DNA of 64,000 bases, taken from positions 1-64,000 of the forward strand of contig NZ_BOOW01000014.1 of the NCBI RefSeq assembly GCF_016863435.1, given 5' to 3'. The notes below the pieces were generated by a model. It was given only the letters and a program-made list of their open reading frames with translations. It was not told the origin of the DNA and made no database searches. Below, piece by piece: positions 8,660-16,874 of the stretch. Origin of the DNA: Sinosporangium siamense (GTDB lineage Bacteria > Actinomycetota > Actinomycetes > Streptosporangiales > Streptosporangiaceae). The translations under genes were made by a program, and so were the position numbers. Each line of letters opens with the position of its first letter. Position 1 is the stretch's first letter.

Positions 8660-9316
8660 GTGAAGGTCATGGGAAACGCGCTTATCGCTGTTGACAGGGA
8701 GAAGGTCTGGGCCGCGCTTCAGGATCCGGCTGTGCTGGTGCGAACCATCCCCGGCTGCCAGCGTCTGGAGGCGCAGGGAGCCGATTCCTACACCATGACG
8801 GTCAGTGCCGGTGTGGCCTCCGTCAAGGGTGTCTACCAGGGGGAGGTCTCCCTCTCCAGTCCCGAGCCTCCCGAGCGTTTCGTGCTGAAGGCGCGTGGGC
8901 AGGGGGCTCCGGGCACGGTCGACGCGACGGTGGAGGTGCGGCTCACCGAGGCCGACGGGGGCACCCGTGTCGACTACGACGCCGAGGCCGTGGTGGGTGG
9001 CATGATCGGCGGGGTGGGTCAGCGCATGTTGTCGTCGGTGGCGAAGAAGACGGCGGGGGAGTTCTTCTCCGCCGTCGAGTCCCACTTGCTCGAAGTCCCC
9101 GCCGCCGAGGTGGTGGCCGCGGCGGAGGCGGGTGACCGCCCGGCGCAAGCCCAGCCGGCCCCGGCCGGCCAGGTCTACGAGCGCCCGCTGGTGGCGGCGG
9201 AGCGCACCACCGTGCCGCCGTGGACTCTGCTGGCCGCCTTCGGCATGGGGGCGGGCGTCGCGCTCGGCAGCGCCGCGATCGGCTGGCTTCTGGGACACGG
9301 CTACCGCCGCAAGTAG
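8660..9316 (+). CDS. coxG: CoxG-like SRPBCC protein with C-terminal membrane anchor
   Basis: 218 aa. The SRPBCC/CoxG fold covers residues 1-150 (VMGNALIAVDREKVWAALQD, IPGCQRLEAQG, then GTVDATVEVRLTE); a Pro/Ala-rich linker follows, and a single C-terminal transmembrane helix (about 193-212) ends in YRRK. CoxG proteins recruit or mature aerobic CO-dehydrogenase-type molybdenum hydroxylases at the membrane, fitting the XdhC gene at the left edge, although 8 kb of unrelated DNA lies between them. GTG 8660 is chosen because GGAGG (8648-8652) lies 7 nt upstream; an in-frame ATG at 8603 is less likely. The last codons are part of a tandem repeat that continues beyond the stop. Confidence 0.82.
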   Translation: MKVMGNALIAVDREKVWAALQDPAVLVRTIPGCQRLEAQGADSYTMTVSAGVASVKGVYQGEVSLSSPEPPERFVLKARGQGAPGTVDATVEVRLTEADGGTRVDYDAEAVVGGMIGGVGQRMLSSVAKKTAGEFFSAVESHLLEVPAAEVVAAAEAGDRPAQAQPAPAGQVYERPLVAAERTTVPPWTLLAAFGMGAGVALGSAAIGWLLGHGYRRK

Positions 9317-9361
9317 GCACGGCTACCGCCGCAAGTAGGCACGGCCACCGCAGCGAGTAGG
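9301..9361 (+). repeat. 22-bp tandem repeat over the 3' end of the CoxG gene
   Basis: Two perfect 22-bp units (9301-9322 and 9323-9344) and a third degenerate partial unit (9345-9361) contain the last codons and the stop of the gene (core TACCGCCGCAAGTAGGCACG). The duplications lie downstream of the stop and suggest slippage. Confidence 0.85.
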
Positions 9362-9603
9362 TGCGGCGTCGCGGCCCACCTGAGCTTCGCGTGTCCGGAA
9401 ATGTCGGAGCAGCCTGATAGACCGTATGTAAGCGAAAAATCGCGACGTACGGCGTCATTGCCCCCGCGCTCCGGCCCTTGAAGTCAAGCTAAGTTGAGGT
9501 TTTACAGTCCATCTGTACCCGCCGGTGAGGGAACCGGCGCCGCCGTACCCCGGACGCGGCCCGGGAGCGGCCTGCCACGACTAAGAAAGACCGGTGGTGT
9601 GAG

Positions 9604-11505
9604 ATGGACATGGAAGTGACCGCATGGCACCAGCTGTACACAGCCATGCACGCGAAGGACGAGAAACGCCCCTTCTCCCGGGCGGTCCTGCGCAGGATCG
9701 GGGCCTTCGTGCGCCCCCACCGGGCCCAGCTCTGGTGGTTCATGCTGCTCAGCGTGGTTCTCGCCGTACTCGCCGTCTTAACCCCTGTGCTGGCCGGCCA
9801 GGTGGTCGACGCGATCGTGAAGACCGAGCCGCTGTCGCTCGTGGTGCAGCTGGCCGTGCTCGTCGCGGTGCTCGCGATCGCCGAGGCGGGGCTGGGCCTG
9901 GTGTCGCGGTGGATGTCGTCGCGGATCGGTGAGGGGCTCATCCTCAACATGCGCACCGCGGTGTTCGACCACGTGCAGCGCATGCCGGTGGCGTTCTTCA
10001 CCCGCACACGCACGGGCGCCCTGGTCAGCCGCCTGAACAACGACGTCATCGGCGCCCAGCGGGCCTTCACCCAGGTGTTGTCGGGTGTGGTCGGCAACCT
10101 CGTGACCCTGGTCCTGACCCTCGTCGTGATGATCGGCATCTCCTGGCAGATCACCCTGCTGGCCCTGCTGCTGCTCCCGGTCTTCGTGCTCCCGGCCCGC
10201 CGCATGGGCAACCGGCTGGCGCGGCTCCAGCGCGAGGCGGCGAACCACAACGCGGTGATGAGCACCCAGATGACCGAACGTTTCTCCGCGCCCGGCGCGA
10301 CCCTGGTGAAGCTGTTCGGGCGGCCGGTGCGCGAGTCGGCGGAGTTCGCGGCGCGGGCGCGGCGGGTGCGCGACATCGGGGTGCGCACGGCGATGGTGCA
10401 GGCGGTGTTCGTCACCGCGCTGACCCTGGTGTCGGCGCTGGCGCTCGCCGTCGTCTACGGCGTGGGCGGCTTCTACTCGCTGAGCGGCCAGCTCGACGCC
10501 GGCGCCGTCGTGTCGCTGGCGCTGCTGCTGACGCGGCTCTACGCGCCGCTCACGGCCCTCGCAAGTGCCCGAGTCGAGGTGATGAGCGCCCTGGTGAGCT
10601 TTGAGCGGGTGTTCGAGGTGCTCGACCTGAAGCCGCTGATCGCCGAGCGTCCCGACCCGAAGACGGTGCCGGACGGGCCGGTGTCGCTGGAGTTCGACGG
10701 GGTCGACTTCGCCTACCCGTCGGCGGACAAGGTGTCCCTCGCCTCCTTGGAGGAGGTCGCGACGCTCGACACGCGCGGGGGAGAGCAGGTGTTGCACAAG
10801 GTGTCGTTCGAGGCCCGGCCGGGGCAGATGGTGGCGCTGGTCGGCTCCTCGGGGGCCGGCAAGTCGACCATCGCCCAGCTCGCGGCCCGGCTCTACGACG
10901 TCGACGGCGGTGCCGTACGCCTGGCCGGGATCGACCTGCGGGATCTGTCGATGGAGTCGATCCGCCACAGCCTCGGCGTCGTCACCCAGGACGGCCACCT
11001 GTTCCACGACACGATCCGGGAGAATCTCCTGCTGGCCCGGCCGGAGGCGGACGAGGACGAGCTGTGGGACGCGCTCTACCGCGCCAGGCTCGACACCCTG
11101 GTCAGGTCCCTTCCCGACAAGCTGGACACGGTGGTCGGTGAGCGCGGCTACCGCCTCTCAGGCGGTGAACGGCAACGCCTGACGATCGCCCGCCTGCTGC
11201 TGGCCCGCCCCCGCGTCGTGATCCTCGACGAGGCCACCGCTCACCTCGACTCCACCTCCGAGGCCGCGGTGCAGGAGGCCCTCGGCGAGGCCCTCGCCGG
11301 GCGCACCTCGCTGGTGATCGCCCACCGGCTGTCCACCGTGCGGGCCGCCGACCTCATCCTCGTCCTGGAGGCCGGCCACGTCGTGGAACGCGGCACCCAC
11401 GCCGAGCTGCTCGCGGCCGGCGGGCGTTACGAGGAGCTCTACCGCACGCAGTTCGACCAGCCGGGCGAGCCCGGCTCCGAGCGCGACCTGATGACCGTAC
11501 GGTGA
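9604..11505 (+). CDS. ABC transporter, fused permease and ATPase (exporter type)
   Basis: 633 aa half-transporter acting as a dimer in the cytoplasmic membrane. Residues 30-330 hold six transmembrane helices of the exporter fold; the nucleotide-binding domain follows, with Walker A GSSGAGKST at 414-422, Q-loop Gln462, signature LSGGERQ at 518-524, Walker B VVILDEA at 538-544 and the H-loop in VIAHRLS. An odd insertion of about 20 residues (SLASLEEVATLDTRGGE, 378-394) sits between the first strands of the ATPase domain. ATG 9604 has no strong ribosome site; 9610 is an alternative. Substrate unknown: lipid, peptide or drug export are all possible. No partner subunit is adjacent. Confidence 0.9.
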   Translation: MDMEVTAWHQLYTAMHAKDEKRPFSRAVLRRIGAFVRPHRAQLWWFMLLSVVLAVLAVLTPVLAGQVVDAIVKTEPLSLVVQLAVLVAVLAIAEAGLGLVSRWMSSRIGEGLILNMRTAVFDHVQRMPVAFFTRTRTGALVSRLNNDVIGAQRAFTQVLSGVVGNLVTLVLTLVVMIGISWQITLLALLLLPVFVLPARRMGNRLARLQREAANHNAVMSTQMTERFSAPGATLVKLFGRPVRESAEFAARARRVRDIGVRTAMVQAVFVTALTLVSALALAVVYGVGGFYSLSGQLDAGAVVSLALLLTRLYAPLTALASARVEVMSALVSFERVFEVLDLKPLIAERPDPKTVPDGPVSLEFDGVDFAYPSADKVSLASLEEVATLDTRGGEQVLHKVSFEARPGQMVALVGSSGAGKSTIAQLAARLYDVDGGAVRLAGIDLRDLSMESIRHSLGVVTQDGHLFHDTIRENLLLARPEADEDELWDALYRARLDTLVRSLPDKLDTVVGERGYRLSGGERQRLTIARLLLARPRVVILDEATAHLDSTSEAAVQEALGEALAGRTSLVIAHRLSTVRAADLILVLEAGHVVERGTHAELLAAGGRYEELYRTQFDQPGEPGSERDLMTVR

Positions 11506-11514
11506 CCCGCGCGC

Positions 11515-11590
11515 GGCCGGTCCGGGAAAGCAAGGCCGGTCCGGGAAAGCAAGGCCGGTCCGGGAAAGCGTGGCCGGTCCGGGAAACCGG
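11515..11590 (+). repeat. Four tandem 19-bp repeats downstream of the ABC transporter gene
   Basis: Unit GGCCGGTCCGGGAAAGCAA occurs at 11515-11533 and 11534-11552 perfectly; 11553-11571 and 11572-11590 differ only in the last bases. The array begins 10 bp after the stop codon. Internal GGCCGG/CCGG complementarity could fold the transcript end. Confidence 0.9.
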
Positions 11591-11805
11591 ACCGGCGCAC
11601 CCGCCCGCCCGCGGACACGGGGTAGGCGCCACCGCGGCCGGTCCGGCCCTCGAACCGGCCACGGCGGCGCGCTCTTCGCGGGCATGAAAGAGCCACGCCC
11701 ACAAAGTCGGGTGACGATACCGCCTAACTCACTGTCACGCTGATCGCACGATTAGTCCAGCTTTTTGAGCCACATTCTGGTTCAGGATGCGAGGCGAAGC
11801 CGGGA
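11591..11805. other. Intergenic region after the repeat array
   Basis: No gene seen. GC-rich with further GGCCGGTCC fragments near 11636. It is convergent between the ABC transporter gene and the secreted-protein gene and may terminate both. Confidence 0.4.
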
Positions 11806-12441
11806 TCAGCGCCGGGTCAAGGTCCAGCGGCCGTCGGCCTTGACCGCGACCAGGCGGGTGCCCGCGGGCAGCACGGCCTTGCCCTTGTAGCGGCCGATCT
11901 CGTTGAACAGCAGGTCACCGTACGACGTGGTGCTCGTGTAGCCCTGGACGATGAAGTTGCCCTCCCCGCTGTGCGCGGCTCTCACGGTGCGCAGGCCGCG
12001 CGTGGGGCTGAGCTTCAGCACCTGGGCGCCTTCACCGGCGATGGTGCCGGCGCACCAGCAGCGGGCGGCCGACAGCGGCTTGAAGGTGGCCGTCCAGGCG
12101 CCGTCGGCCTTGATCTCCAGGGCTGCGAAGCCCCGGCTCCCGTAGGACGCGTTGTAGAGCGCGGTCCCCTTGTACGGGCCGATCTCGTTGGCCAGGAGGT
12201 CCACCTGCTTGCCGCGTGAATTGACCGCGGTGACGATGAAGTTGGACTCGCCGTCGTGGGTGAAGCTGATGATGCCCATCGCCTTTCCGGCGCGGACCCG
12301 GAGGACCTGGTCACCGGTGCCCCGGTAGGTCTTGCCCGCCGCCACCGTCACGGTCTCGGCGGCTTGGGCGGGCGCGGTGACGCCGCCGGTGGCGAGCACG
12401 GTGGCGGCGACGGTCAAGGTGGCGAGCAGGCGGCGGAACAT
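11806..12441 (-). CDS. Secreted protein with two internal repeats, function unknown
   Basis: 211 aa. Signal peptide at 1-28 (positively charged start, Ala/Thr/Val-rich core, APAQA-A cleavage site). The mature part is two copies of an 85-residue module: HDGESNFIVTAVNS ... LLANEIGPYKGTALYNAS and HSGEGNFIVQGYTS ... LLFNEIGRYKGKAVLPAG, each ending in an A-x-K-A-D-G-x-W-T beta segment. The modules look like small beta sandwiches similar to those found in secreted actinobacterial proteins of unknown role. One Cys-Trp-Cys lies in the linker between the copies. ATG 12441 is preceded by AGGAG with proper spacing. No enzymatic motif found. Confidence 0.75.
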   Translation of the reverse strand: MFRRLLATLTVAATVLATGGVTAPAQAAETVTVAAGKTYRGTGDQVLRVRAGKAMGIISFTHDGESNFIVTAVNSRGKQVDLLANEIGPYKGTALYNASYGSRGFAALEIKADGAWTATFKPLSAARCWCAGTIAGEGAQVLKLSPTRGLRTVRAAHSGEGNFIVQGYTSTTSYGDLLFNEIGRYKGKAVLPAGTRLVAVKADGRWTLTRR

Positions 12442-12865
12442 AGATCTCCTACGGGGGGATGAAACTGCGGTTCCTCTTCACGAACGGGCGCGACGCGCAA
12501 TCCGCACAGCGTTCTCTCGGCGCCTCGTGAATCGCCAACGAGTAAAGCAGAATGTGAATCGAGTGCACAACAACTCTCTGTCGTTGACTCGAAATGTTAT
12601 GACTCGTAGCGAGCGGGGAAGTCAGGGGTCGTCGTCGCCTTAAGCAGGCGATGCCGCCGGGCGGTGCGGGGTGTAGAACTAGTGGCACTGGCCGACGGCG
12701 GACCTGACTCGACCCAGCCGGGGCATCTGCACGCAAATGGAGGCCGGAGTGCGCATCGGAGGCGGTGTGGCGGTGCCACGACACGGGCGGGGCATTCGTG
12801 CGCGATTATGGGCCGATGGCCATGTTTGGAGGAGTTAGCGAGCACACTGCCAGGGAGGCACGGGC
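12442..12865. other. Intergenic region between secreted protein and DNA methylase
   Basis: Divergent promoter region of about 420 bp. Short ORFs on both strands do not look coding. An A/T-richer stretch at about 12540-12610 (GTGAATCGAGTGCACAACAAC) is the likeliest place for promoters. Confidence 0.4.
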
Positions 12866-14782
12866 GTGAAGCCGGGGGAGAGCGCGACGGTGGCCGCGGG
12901 CGACATCGCCAGGTTGGCGGGGGTCGGCCGCGCGGCGGTGAGCAACTGGCGGCGGAGGTTCGGCGACTTTCCCCAGCCGGTCGGCGGCACCACCGCGAGC
13001 CCGCTGTTCTCGCTCGACGAGGTCCACGCGTGGCTGCGCGGCCAGGGAAAGCTGCGTGAGCTGCCCGAGGACGAGCTGCTCTGGCAGCAGATCCGCAACT
13101 CGGTCGACGACCTGCAACTCCTCTCCCTCGTCAGCAGGCTCGCCGCCGCTATGGCGCACGGAAAACCACGGTCGCTGCTGCGTATGGACGACGAAGGCAT
13201 CGCCGAGGCCCTGCCGGGCCTGATCGTGGACGAAGGCGACACGGCGCTGATCCGGGCCACCTCGGCCCTCGCCAAGGCCAAGGGCACAGCGGAGACGGTG
13301 GAGTTCCTCTACACCCGCTACACCGAGGCGCACTCGCGCCGCGTGCAGGTGCTGCCGCCCGAGGTCGCCAAGCTCATGGCGGCCTTCGTGGAACCCGGCG
13401 CCACCGAGGTGTTCGACCCCTCGTGCGGCTTCGGCGGGCTGCTCCTCGCGCTCGCGGCCCGCGAAGACACCGGCGTCACCGCCGTGAGCGGGCAGGAGCG
13501 CGGCGACGACGCGGGACGCCTGGCCGGCGCCCGGCTCGCCGTCCGCGGCATCACCGCCGACATCAGGTCCGGCGACGCCCTCCGCCACGACGCCTTCCCC
13601 GGCCTGCGGGCCGACGCCGCCGTGTGTGCTCCGCCGTTCAACGAACGCGGCTGGGGATACGAGGAGCTCGCCAACGACACCCGCTGGGAGTTCGGCCTGC
13701 CGCCGCGCGGTGAGTCCGAGCTCGCGTGGGTGCAGCACTGCCTCGCGCGGGTCCGGTCCGGGGGACAGGCGATCGTCCTCATGCCCCCTGCGGTCGCCGA
13801 CCGGCGATCGGGCCGCCGTATCCGCTCCCACCTCCTGCGGGCAGGAGCGTTGCAGGCCGTTGTGTCGCTGCCCGCGGGGTCCGCGCCCCAGTCGGCGATG
13901 CCGCCCCACCTCTGGCTTCTGCGCCGCCCCCACACGGGCGACACCCTGCCGTCCCACGTGCTCATGGTCGACTCGTCCGAAGGCCTGTCACCCGGCACGA
14001 CGCTGAGCGCCTGGTGGTCCTTCCGGCGCGGGGAGGAGGTCGACTCCGACGCCTGCCGTACGGTGCCCATCATCGACCTCCTCGACGACGAGGTCGACCT
14101 CACCCCCGCCCGCCACCTCCCCAAGGCGGCCTCCGTGCGGGCGGTCAACCTGCACCGCATCCGCGACGGGCTCCTCACTCTGGCCGGCGAGCTCGCCACG
14201 TCGATCCCCGGCGCCGTGCCCGACGGCACGCCGCTCGCCATGGTGACCGTCGCCGACCTCGCCAAGGCCGGTGTGCTCCAGGTCGAGCAGACGCCGATGC
14301 GCATGGAGACTAAGGCGGGAGACCTCCCGCTCCTCACGGCCGAGGACATCGCCGCCGGCTGTCCCGCCAGCGGCAGCGGAGCCGCGGGCGCCGCCGCCGT
14401 GCTCGGCCGCCCCGGGGATGTCGTCGTGCCGTCGGCCTCCCGCCAGGTCACCGCCCGCGTGCTCGACGACGAGGTGGCCCTCGGCCCCAACGTCTCCCTG
14501 ATCCGGGTCGACCCCGAGGTCTTCGACCCGTACTTCGTGGCCGGCTTCCTGCGCGCCGCCACCCTGCGCGCCTCCGGCACCGCGACCGGCTCGCACCGCG
14601 TCGACGTCCGCCGCGCGCAGATCCCCCGCCTCCCCTTGTCCGAACAGGTCAGATACGGCACAGCATTCCGTCAACTGGAACACTTCGAAGACGTGCTGCG
14701 CCGGACTGGGGAGACGGGCGACCTTCTCCGCCGCCTGATCCTCGCGGGCCTCACGGACGGGGACCTCCGCCCCGATCCGTGA
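12866..14782 (+). CDS. Orphan N-6 DNA methylase-like protein (HsdM/HsdS-like) with N-terminal DNA-binding domain
   Basis: 638 aa. Residues 8-60 form a MerR/excisionase-type helix-turn-helix (DIARLAGVGRAAVSNWRRRF, then SPLFSLDEVHAWL). The N6_Mtase domain carries SAM motif I FDPSCGFGG at 183-191. Motif IV reads CAPPF at 254-258, where the catalytic form is [NDS]PP[FYW]; the first residue is Ala, so activity is doubtful. After about residue 440 the chain resembles an HsdS target-recognition half (LPLLTAEDIA, VSLIRVDPEVFDPYFVAGFLRA, SHRVDVRRAQIPRLPL). GTG 12866 follows GGGAGG. No restriction subunit is nearby. Probable orphan methylase-derived regulator; alternatively a modification enzyme using an unusual motif. 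Confidence 0.8.
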   Translation: MKPGESATVAAGDIARLAGVGRAAVSNWRRRFGDFPQPVGGTTASPLFSLDEVHAWLRGQGKLRELPEDELLWQQIRNSVDDLQLLSLVSRLAAAMAHGKPRSLLRMDDEGIAEALPGLIVDEGDTALIRATSALAKAKGTAETVEFLYTRYTEAHSRRVQVLPPEVAKLMAAFVEPGATEVFDPSCGFGGLLLALAAREDTGVTAVSGQERGDDAGRLAGARLAVRGITADIRSGDALRHDAFPGLRADAAVCAPPFNERGWGYEELANDTRWEFGLPPRGESELAWVQHCLARVRSGGQAIVLMPPAVADRRSGRRIRSHLLRAGALQAVVSLPAGSAPQSAMPPHLWLLRRPHTGDTLPSHVLMVDSSEGLSPGTTLSAWWSFRRGEEVDSDACRTVPIIDLLDDEVDLTPARHLPKAASVRAVNLHRIRDGLLTLAGELATSIPGAVPDGTPLAMVTVADLAKAGVLQVEQTPMRMETKAGDLPLLTAEDIAAGCPASGSGAAGAAAVLGRPGDVVVPSASRQVTARVLDDEVALGPNVSLIRVDPEVFDPYFVAGFLRAATLRASGTATGSHRVDVRRAQIPRLPLSEQVRYGTAFRQLEHFEDVLRRTGETGDLLRRLILAGLTDGDLRPDP

Positions 14783-14927
14783 ACCTCCGTCGGCCGTCCT
14801 CCGTTGATCGCTCCGGTCCAATCTCCAGGCATCCCGCGGAAGCAAGGCCGTGCGGTGCTGCAGGCCTATGGCCGAGCGTGTGGAGGTAGGGGGCGACACC
14901 TGCGGCGGAGACCGGGCCGCCCCGGGG

Positions 14928-15386
14928 CTAGCGGGTGCGGTGGGAGCCCGGGGTCATGCGGGTGGTCACGCCGATGCGGTTGAGGCCGTTGATGGTGGCG
15001 ATCGCGATGACCAAGGCGGACAGGGTGGCCCTGTCGTAGTGCTTGGCGGCCTCCTGCCACACCTCGTCGGGGGTGGTCTCGCCCCGGTCGGCAAGGCGGG
15101 TGCCCTCCTCGGCCAGGGCGAGGGCGGCACGTTCGGCGTCGGTGAACCACGGCGCCTCGCGCCAGGCGCCCACGGAGAACAGGCGCTGGTGGGTCTCGCC
15201 GGCGTTGCGCATCTCGTGGGAGTGCAGGTCCACGCAATAGCCGCAGCCGTTGATCTGGCTGACGCGCAGTTTCACGAGTTCGTAGGTGCTGTCCGGCAGG
15301 CCGCTTTGCCGGACGAAACGGTCAAGGGAGACGAAGGCCGCGTAGGCGTCCTTGGCGTGGGCGGCGGCGTTCAGGCGTGTCTTCAT
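14928..15386 (-). CDS. Carboxymuconolactone decarboxylase/AhpD-like protein (ECF41-linked copy 1)
   Basis: 152 aa, one CMD domain. The redox centre NGCGYCVDLHSHEMR has Cys48-x-x-Cys51 and His55, the full AhpD-type relay. Such proteins act as alkylhydroperoxidase-like or thiol-dependent enzymes; ECF41 sigma factors are known to neighbour carboxymuconolactone decarboxylases, oxidoreductases or epimerases. It lies 19 bp downstream of copy 2 and is last in the sigma-factor operon. ATG 15386 has GGAG 7 nt upstream. The two copies share block after block (VSQINGC, EAPWFTDAERAALALAEE), so they arose by tandem duplication. Confidence 0.87.
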   Translation of the reverse strand: MKTRLNAAAHAKDAYAAFVSLDRFVRQSGLPDSTYELVKLRVSQINGCGYCVDLHSHEMRNAGETHQRLFSVGAWREAPWFTDAERAALALAEEGTRLADRGETTPDEVWQEAAKHYDRATLSALVIAIATINGLNRIGVTTRMTPGSHRTR

Positions 15387-15405
15387 GGGAACTCCAGGCT
15401 CGGTG

Positions 15406-15867
15406 TCAGGCGTCGCGGGAGGCGGCGCTCGGGGGGACCCGGGTCATCGTGAGGATCCGGTTCCAGACGTTGATCTGGGCGATCGCCATCACCAGGGCGG
15501 ACAGGTCGGCGTCGTCGTAGTGTTCGCCGGCCTTCCGCCACACCTGGTCGGGCACCGCGCCGGGCCGGTCGGCGAGGCGGGTGGCCTCCTCGGCCAGGCC
15601 GAGGGCGGCGCGTTCCGCGTCGGTGAACCATGGCGCCTCGCGCCAGGTGGCCACGGAGAACAGCCGTTCGTCGCTCTCGCCTGCCGTGTGGAGCTTGTGG
15701 GCATATCGGTCCAGGCACGGGGAGCAGCCGTTGATCTGGCTCACCCGCATCTTGACGAGGTTGAGCGTGGACGCCGGCACTCCACAGCCGGCCAGGAAGG
15801 CATCCAGGGATGCCAGGGCCTGGAAGGGTGTGTTGTCGGCGGCGAAGACATTCAAGCGTGCCGTCAC
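15406..15867 (-). CDS. Carboxymuconolactone decarboxylase/AhpD-like protein (ECF41-linked copy 2)
   Basis: 153 aa from GTG 15867, which overlaps the sigma-factor stop codon by 4 bp (GTGA), so the genes are translationally coupled. The centre reads INGCSPCLDRYAHKLH: Cys48 and Cys51 are kept, but the residue equivalent to the relay His55 of copy 1 is Tyr, with a His two places later. That may change peroxidase chemistry. Its place directly after an ECF41 gene is the classical arrangement and makes it the probable main regulon member. Confidence 0.86.
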   Translation of the reverse strand: MTARLNVFAADNTPFQALASLDAFLAGCGVPASTLNLVKMRVSQINGCSPCLDRYAHKLHTAGESDERLFSVATWREAPWFTDAERAALGLAEEATRLADRPGAVPDQVWRKAGEHYDDADLSALVMAIAQINVWNRILTMTRVPPSAASRDA

Positions 15868-16745
15868 GTGAGATTCCCCAACTTTTCGGGATTGGTCACC
15901 ATGTAGATCTCGGTGATGCGCCCGTCGGCGACCGCCAGGCCGATCACGAACTTGAGCCGCCCGTCGCGTGTCCCGCACAGCCCGGCCCAGCCGTTGACCG
16001 ACGTGGGCGCCAGCACAAGCTGACGCGAGGTATACCGCCGGACAACGCCGACGAGGAACCGCGACACGCGGTCCGGGCCGTGCAGCGGGCGGCGGGCGGC
16101 CTTGGCCAGGCCGCCGCCGTCGCTCCGCAGCACCACGTCGGGGTCGAGCAGCGACAGCAGGGCGCGGAGGTCCTCTCCCGCGCACGCCCCCGCGAACGCG
16201 TCGACCACTTTGCGGTGCTCGTCCTGATCGACGGCGAACCTCGGCGCCCGCCCCCGCACATGGCCCCGTGCCCGCGCGGCGAGCTGGCGGCAGGCGGCGG
16301 GGGTGCGCCCCACCACCTGCCCCACCTCGGCGAACGTCAGCCCGAAGACGTCGTGCAGGACGAACGCGGTGCGCTCGGCCGGGCTCAGCGACTCAAGCAC
16401 CACCAGCATGGCCATGCTCATCGACTCGTCGAGCGTGACCCGGTCCGCCGGGTCGCCGTCCTCAAGCACCGGTTCCGGCAACCACGGCCCGACGTACTCC
16501 TCGCGCCGCACCCGCGCCGAGCGCAGCACGTCGAGCGCCAGCCGCGAGACCGTCACGACCAGCCAGCCGGTGACATCCTCGATGTCGGCATATGCCGTAC
16601 GGCAGAGCCGCAGCCACGCCTCCTGCACCACGTCCTCGGCTTCCCCGAGGCTGCCGAGCAGCCCATAGGCCACGCCGACAAGGCGGGGCCGTATGGCCTC
16701 GAACTCGGCAGCGAGAGCCTCGGCCGCCGCCACATCACCGTTCAC
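15864..16745 (-). CDS. ECF41-family RNA polymerase sigma factor with SnoaL-like C-terminal domain
   Basis: 293 aa. Region 2 (LVGVAYGLLGSLGEAEDVVQEAWLR) and region 4 (LSPAERTAFVLHDVFGLTFAEV) are followed by a fused SnoaL/NTF2-like domain. That domain contains the two ECF41 hallmarks, a DGGG motif (LRSDGGG) and a terminal NPEKL (NPDKL type). In ECF41 proteins this extension takes the place of an anti-sigma factor and both positively and negatively tunes activity. The start is set at GTG 16745: it lies 8 nt after the -10 of an excellent ECF41 promoter, so the mRNA is probably leaderless; the open frame upstream would begin before the promoter. It heads an operon with two CMD genes. Confidence 0.9.
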   Translation of the reverse strand: MNGDVAAAEALAAEFEAIRPRLVGVAYGLLGSLGEAEDVVQEAWLRLCRTAYADIEDVTGWLVVTVSRLALDVLRSARVRREEYVGPWLPEPVLEDGDPADRVTLDESMSMAMLVVLESLSPAERTAFVLHDVFGLTFAEVGQVVGRTPAACRQLAARARGHVRGRAPRFAVDQDEHRKVVDAFAGACAGEDLRALLSLLDPDVVLRSDGGGLAKAARRPLHGPDRVSRFLVGVVRRYTSRQLVLAPTSVNGWAGLCGTRDGRLKFVIGLAVADGRITEIYMVTNPEKLGNLT

Positions 16746-16753
16746 ACCTGGAG

Positions 16754-16780
16754 GACGAGACACCCCTCCAGAATGTGACA
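16754..16780 (-). promoter_or_regulatory. ECF41-type promoter of the sigma-factor operon
   Basis: On the minus strand, TGTCACA (16780-16774) is followed after exactly 16 nt by CGTC (16757-16754). This equals the published ECF41 consensus TGTCACA-N16-CGTC and indicates autoregulation. Transcription should start within a few bases of the GTG at 16745. Confidence 0.88.
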
Positions 16781-16874
16781 TCGGTCCGGACGGCACCCGG
16801 GCCGGGGTGGGATGGCGAGCGGAGCCGATCGATTCAGCGGCGGGCTGCACCCCCTACCCGGAAAAGGAAATTTC

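Noticed and set aside
12442-12865. A possible DUF397-like remnant (VELVALADGG) near 12670
   Set aside because: Similarity is limited to a few residues and the rest does not fit the family.
15868-16185. Extension of the second CMD frame upstream of 15867
   Set aside because: It overlaps the sigma-factor gene in another frame; the coupled GTG at 15867 gives the family-length protein.
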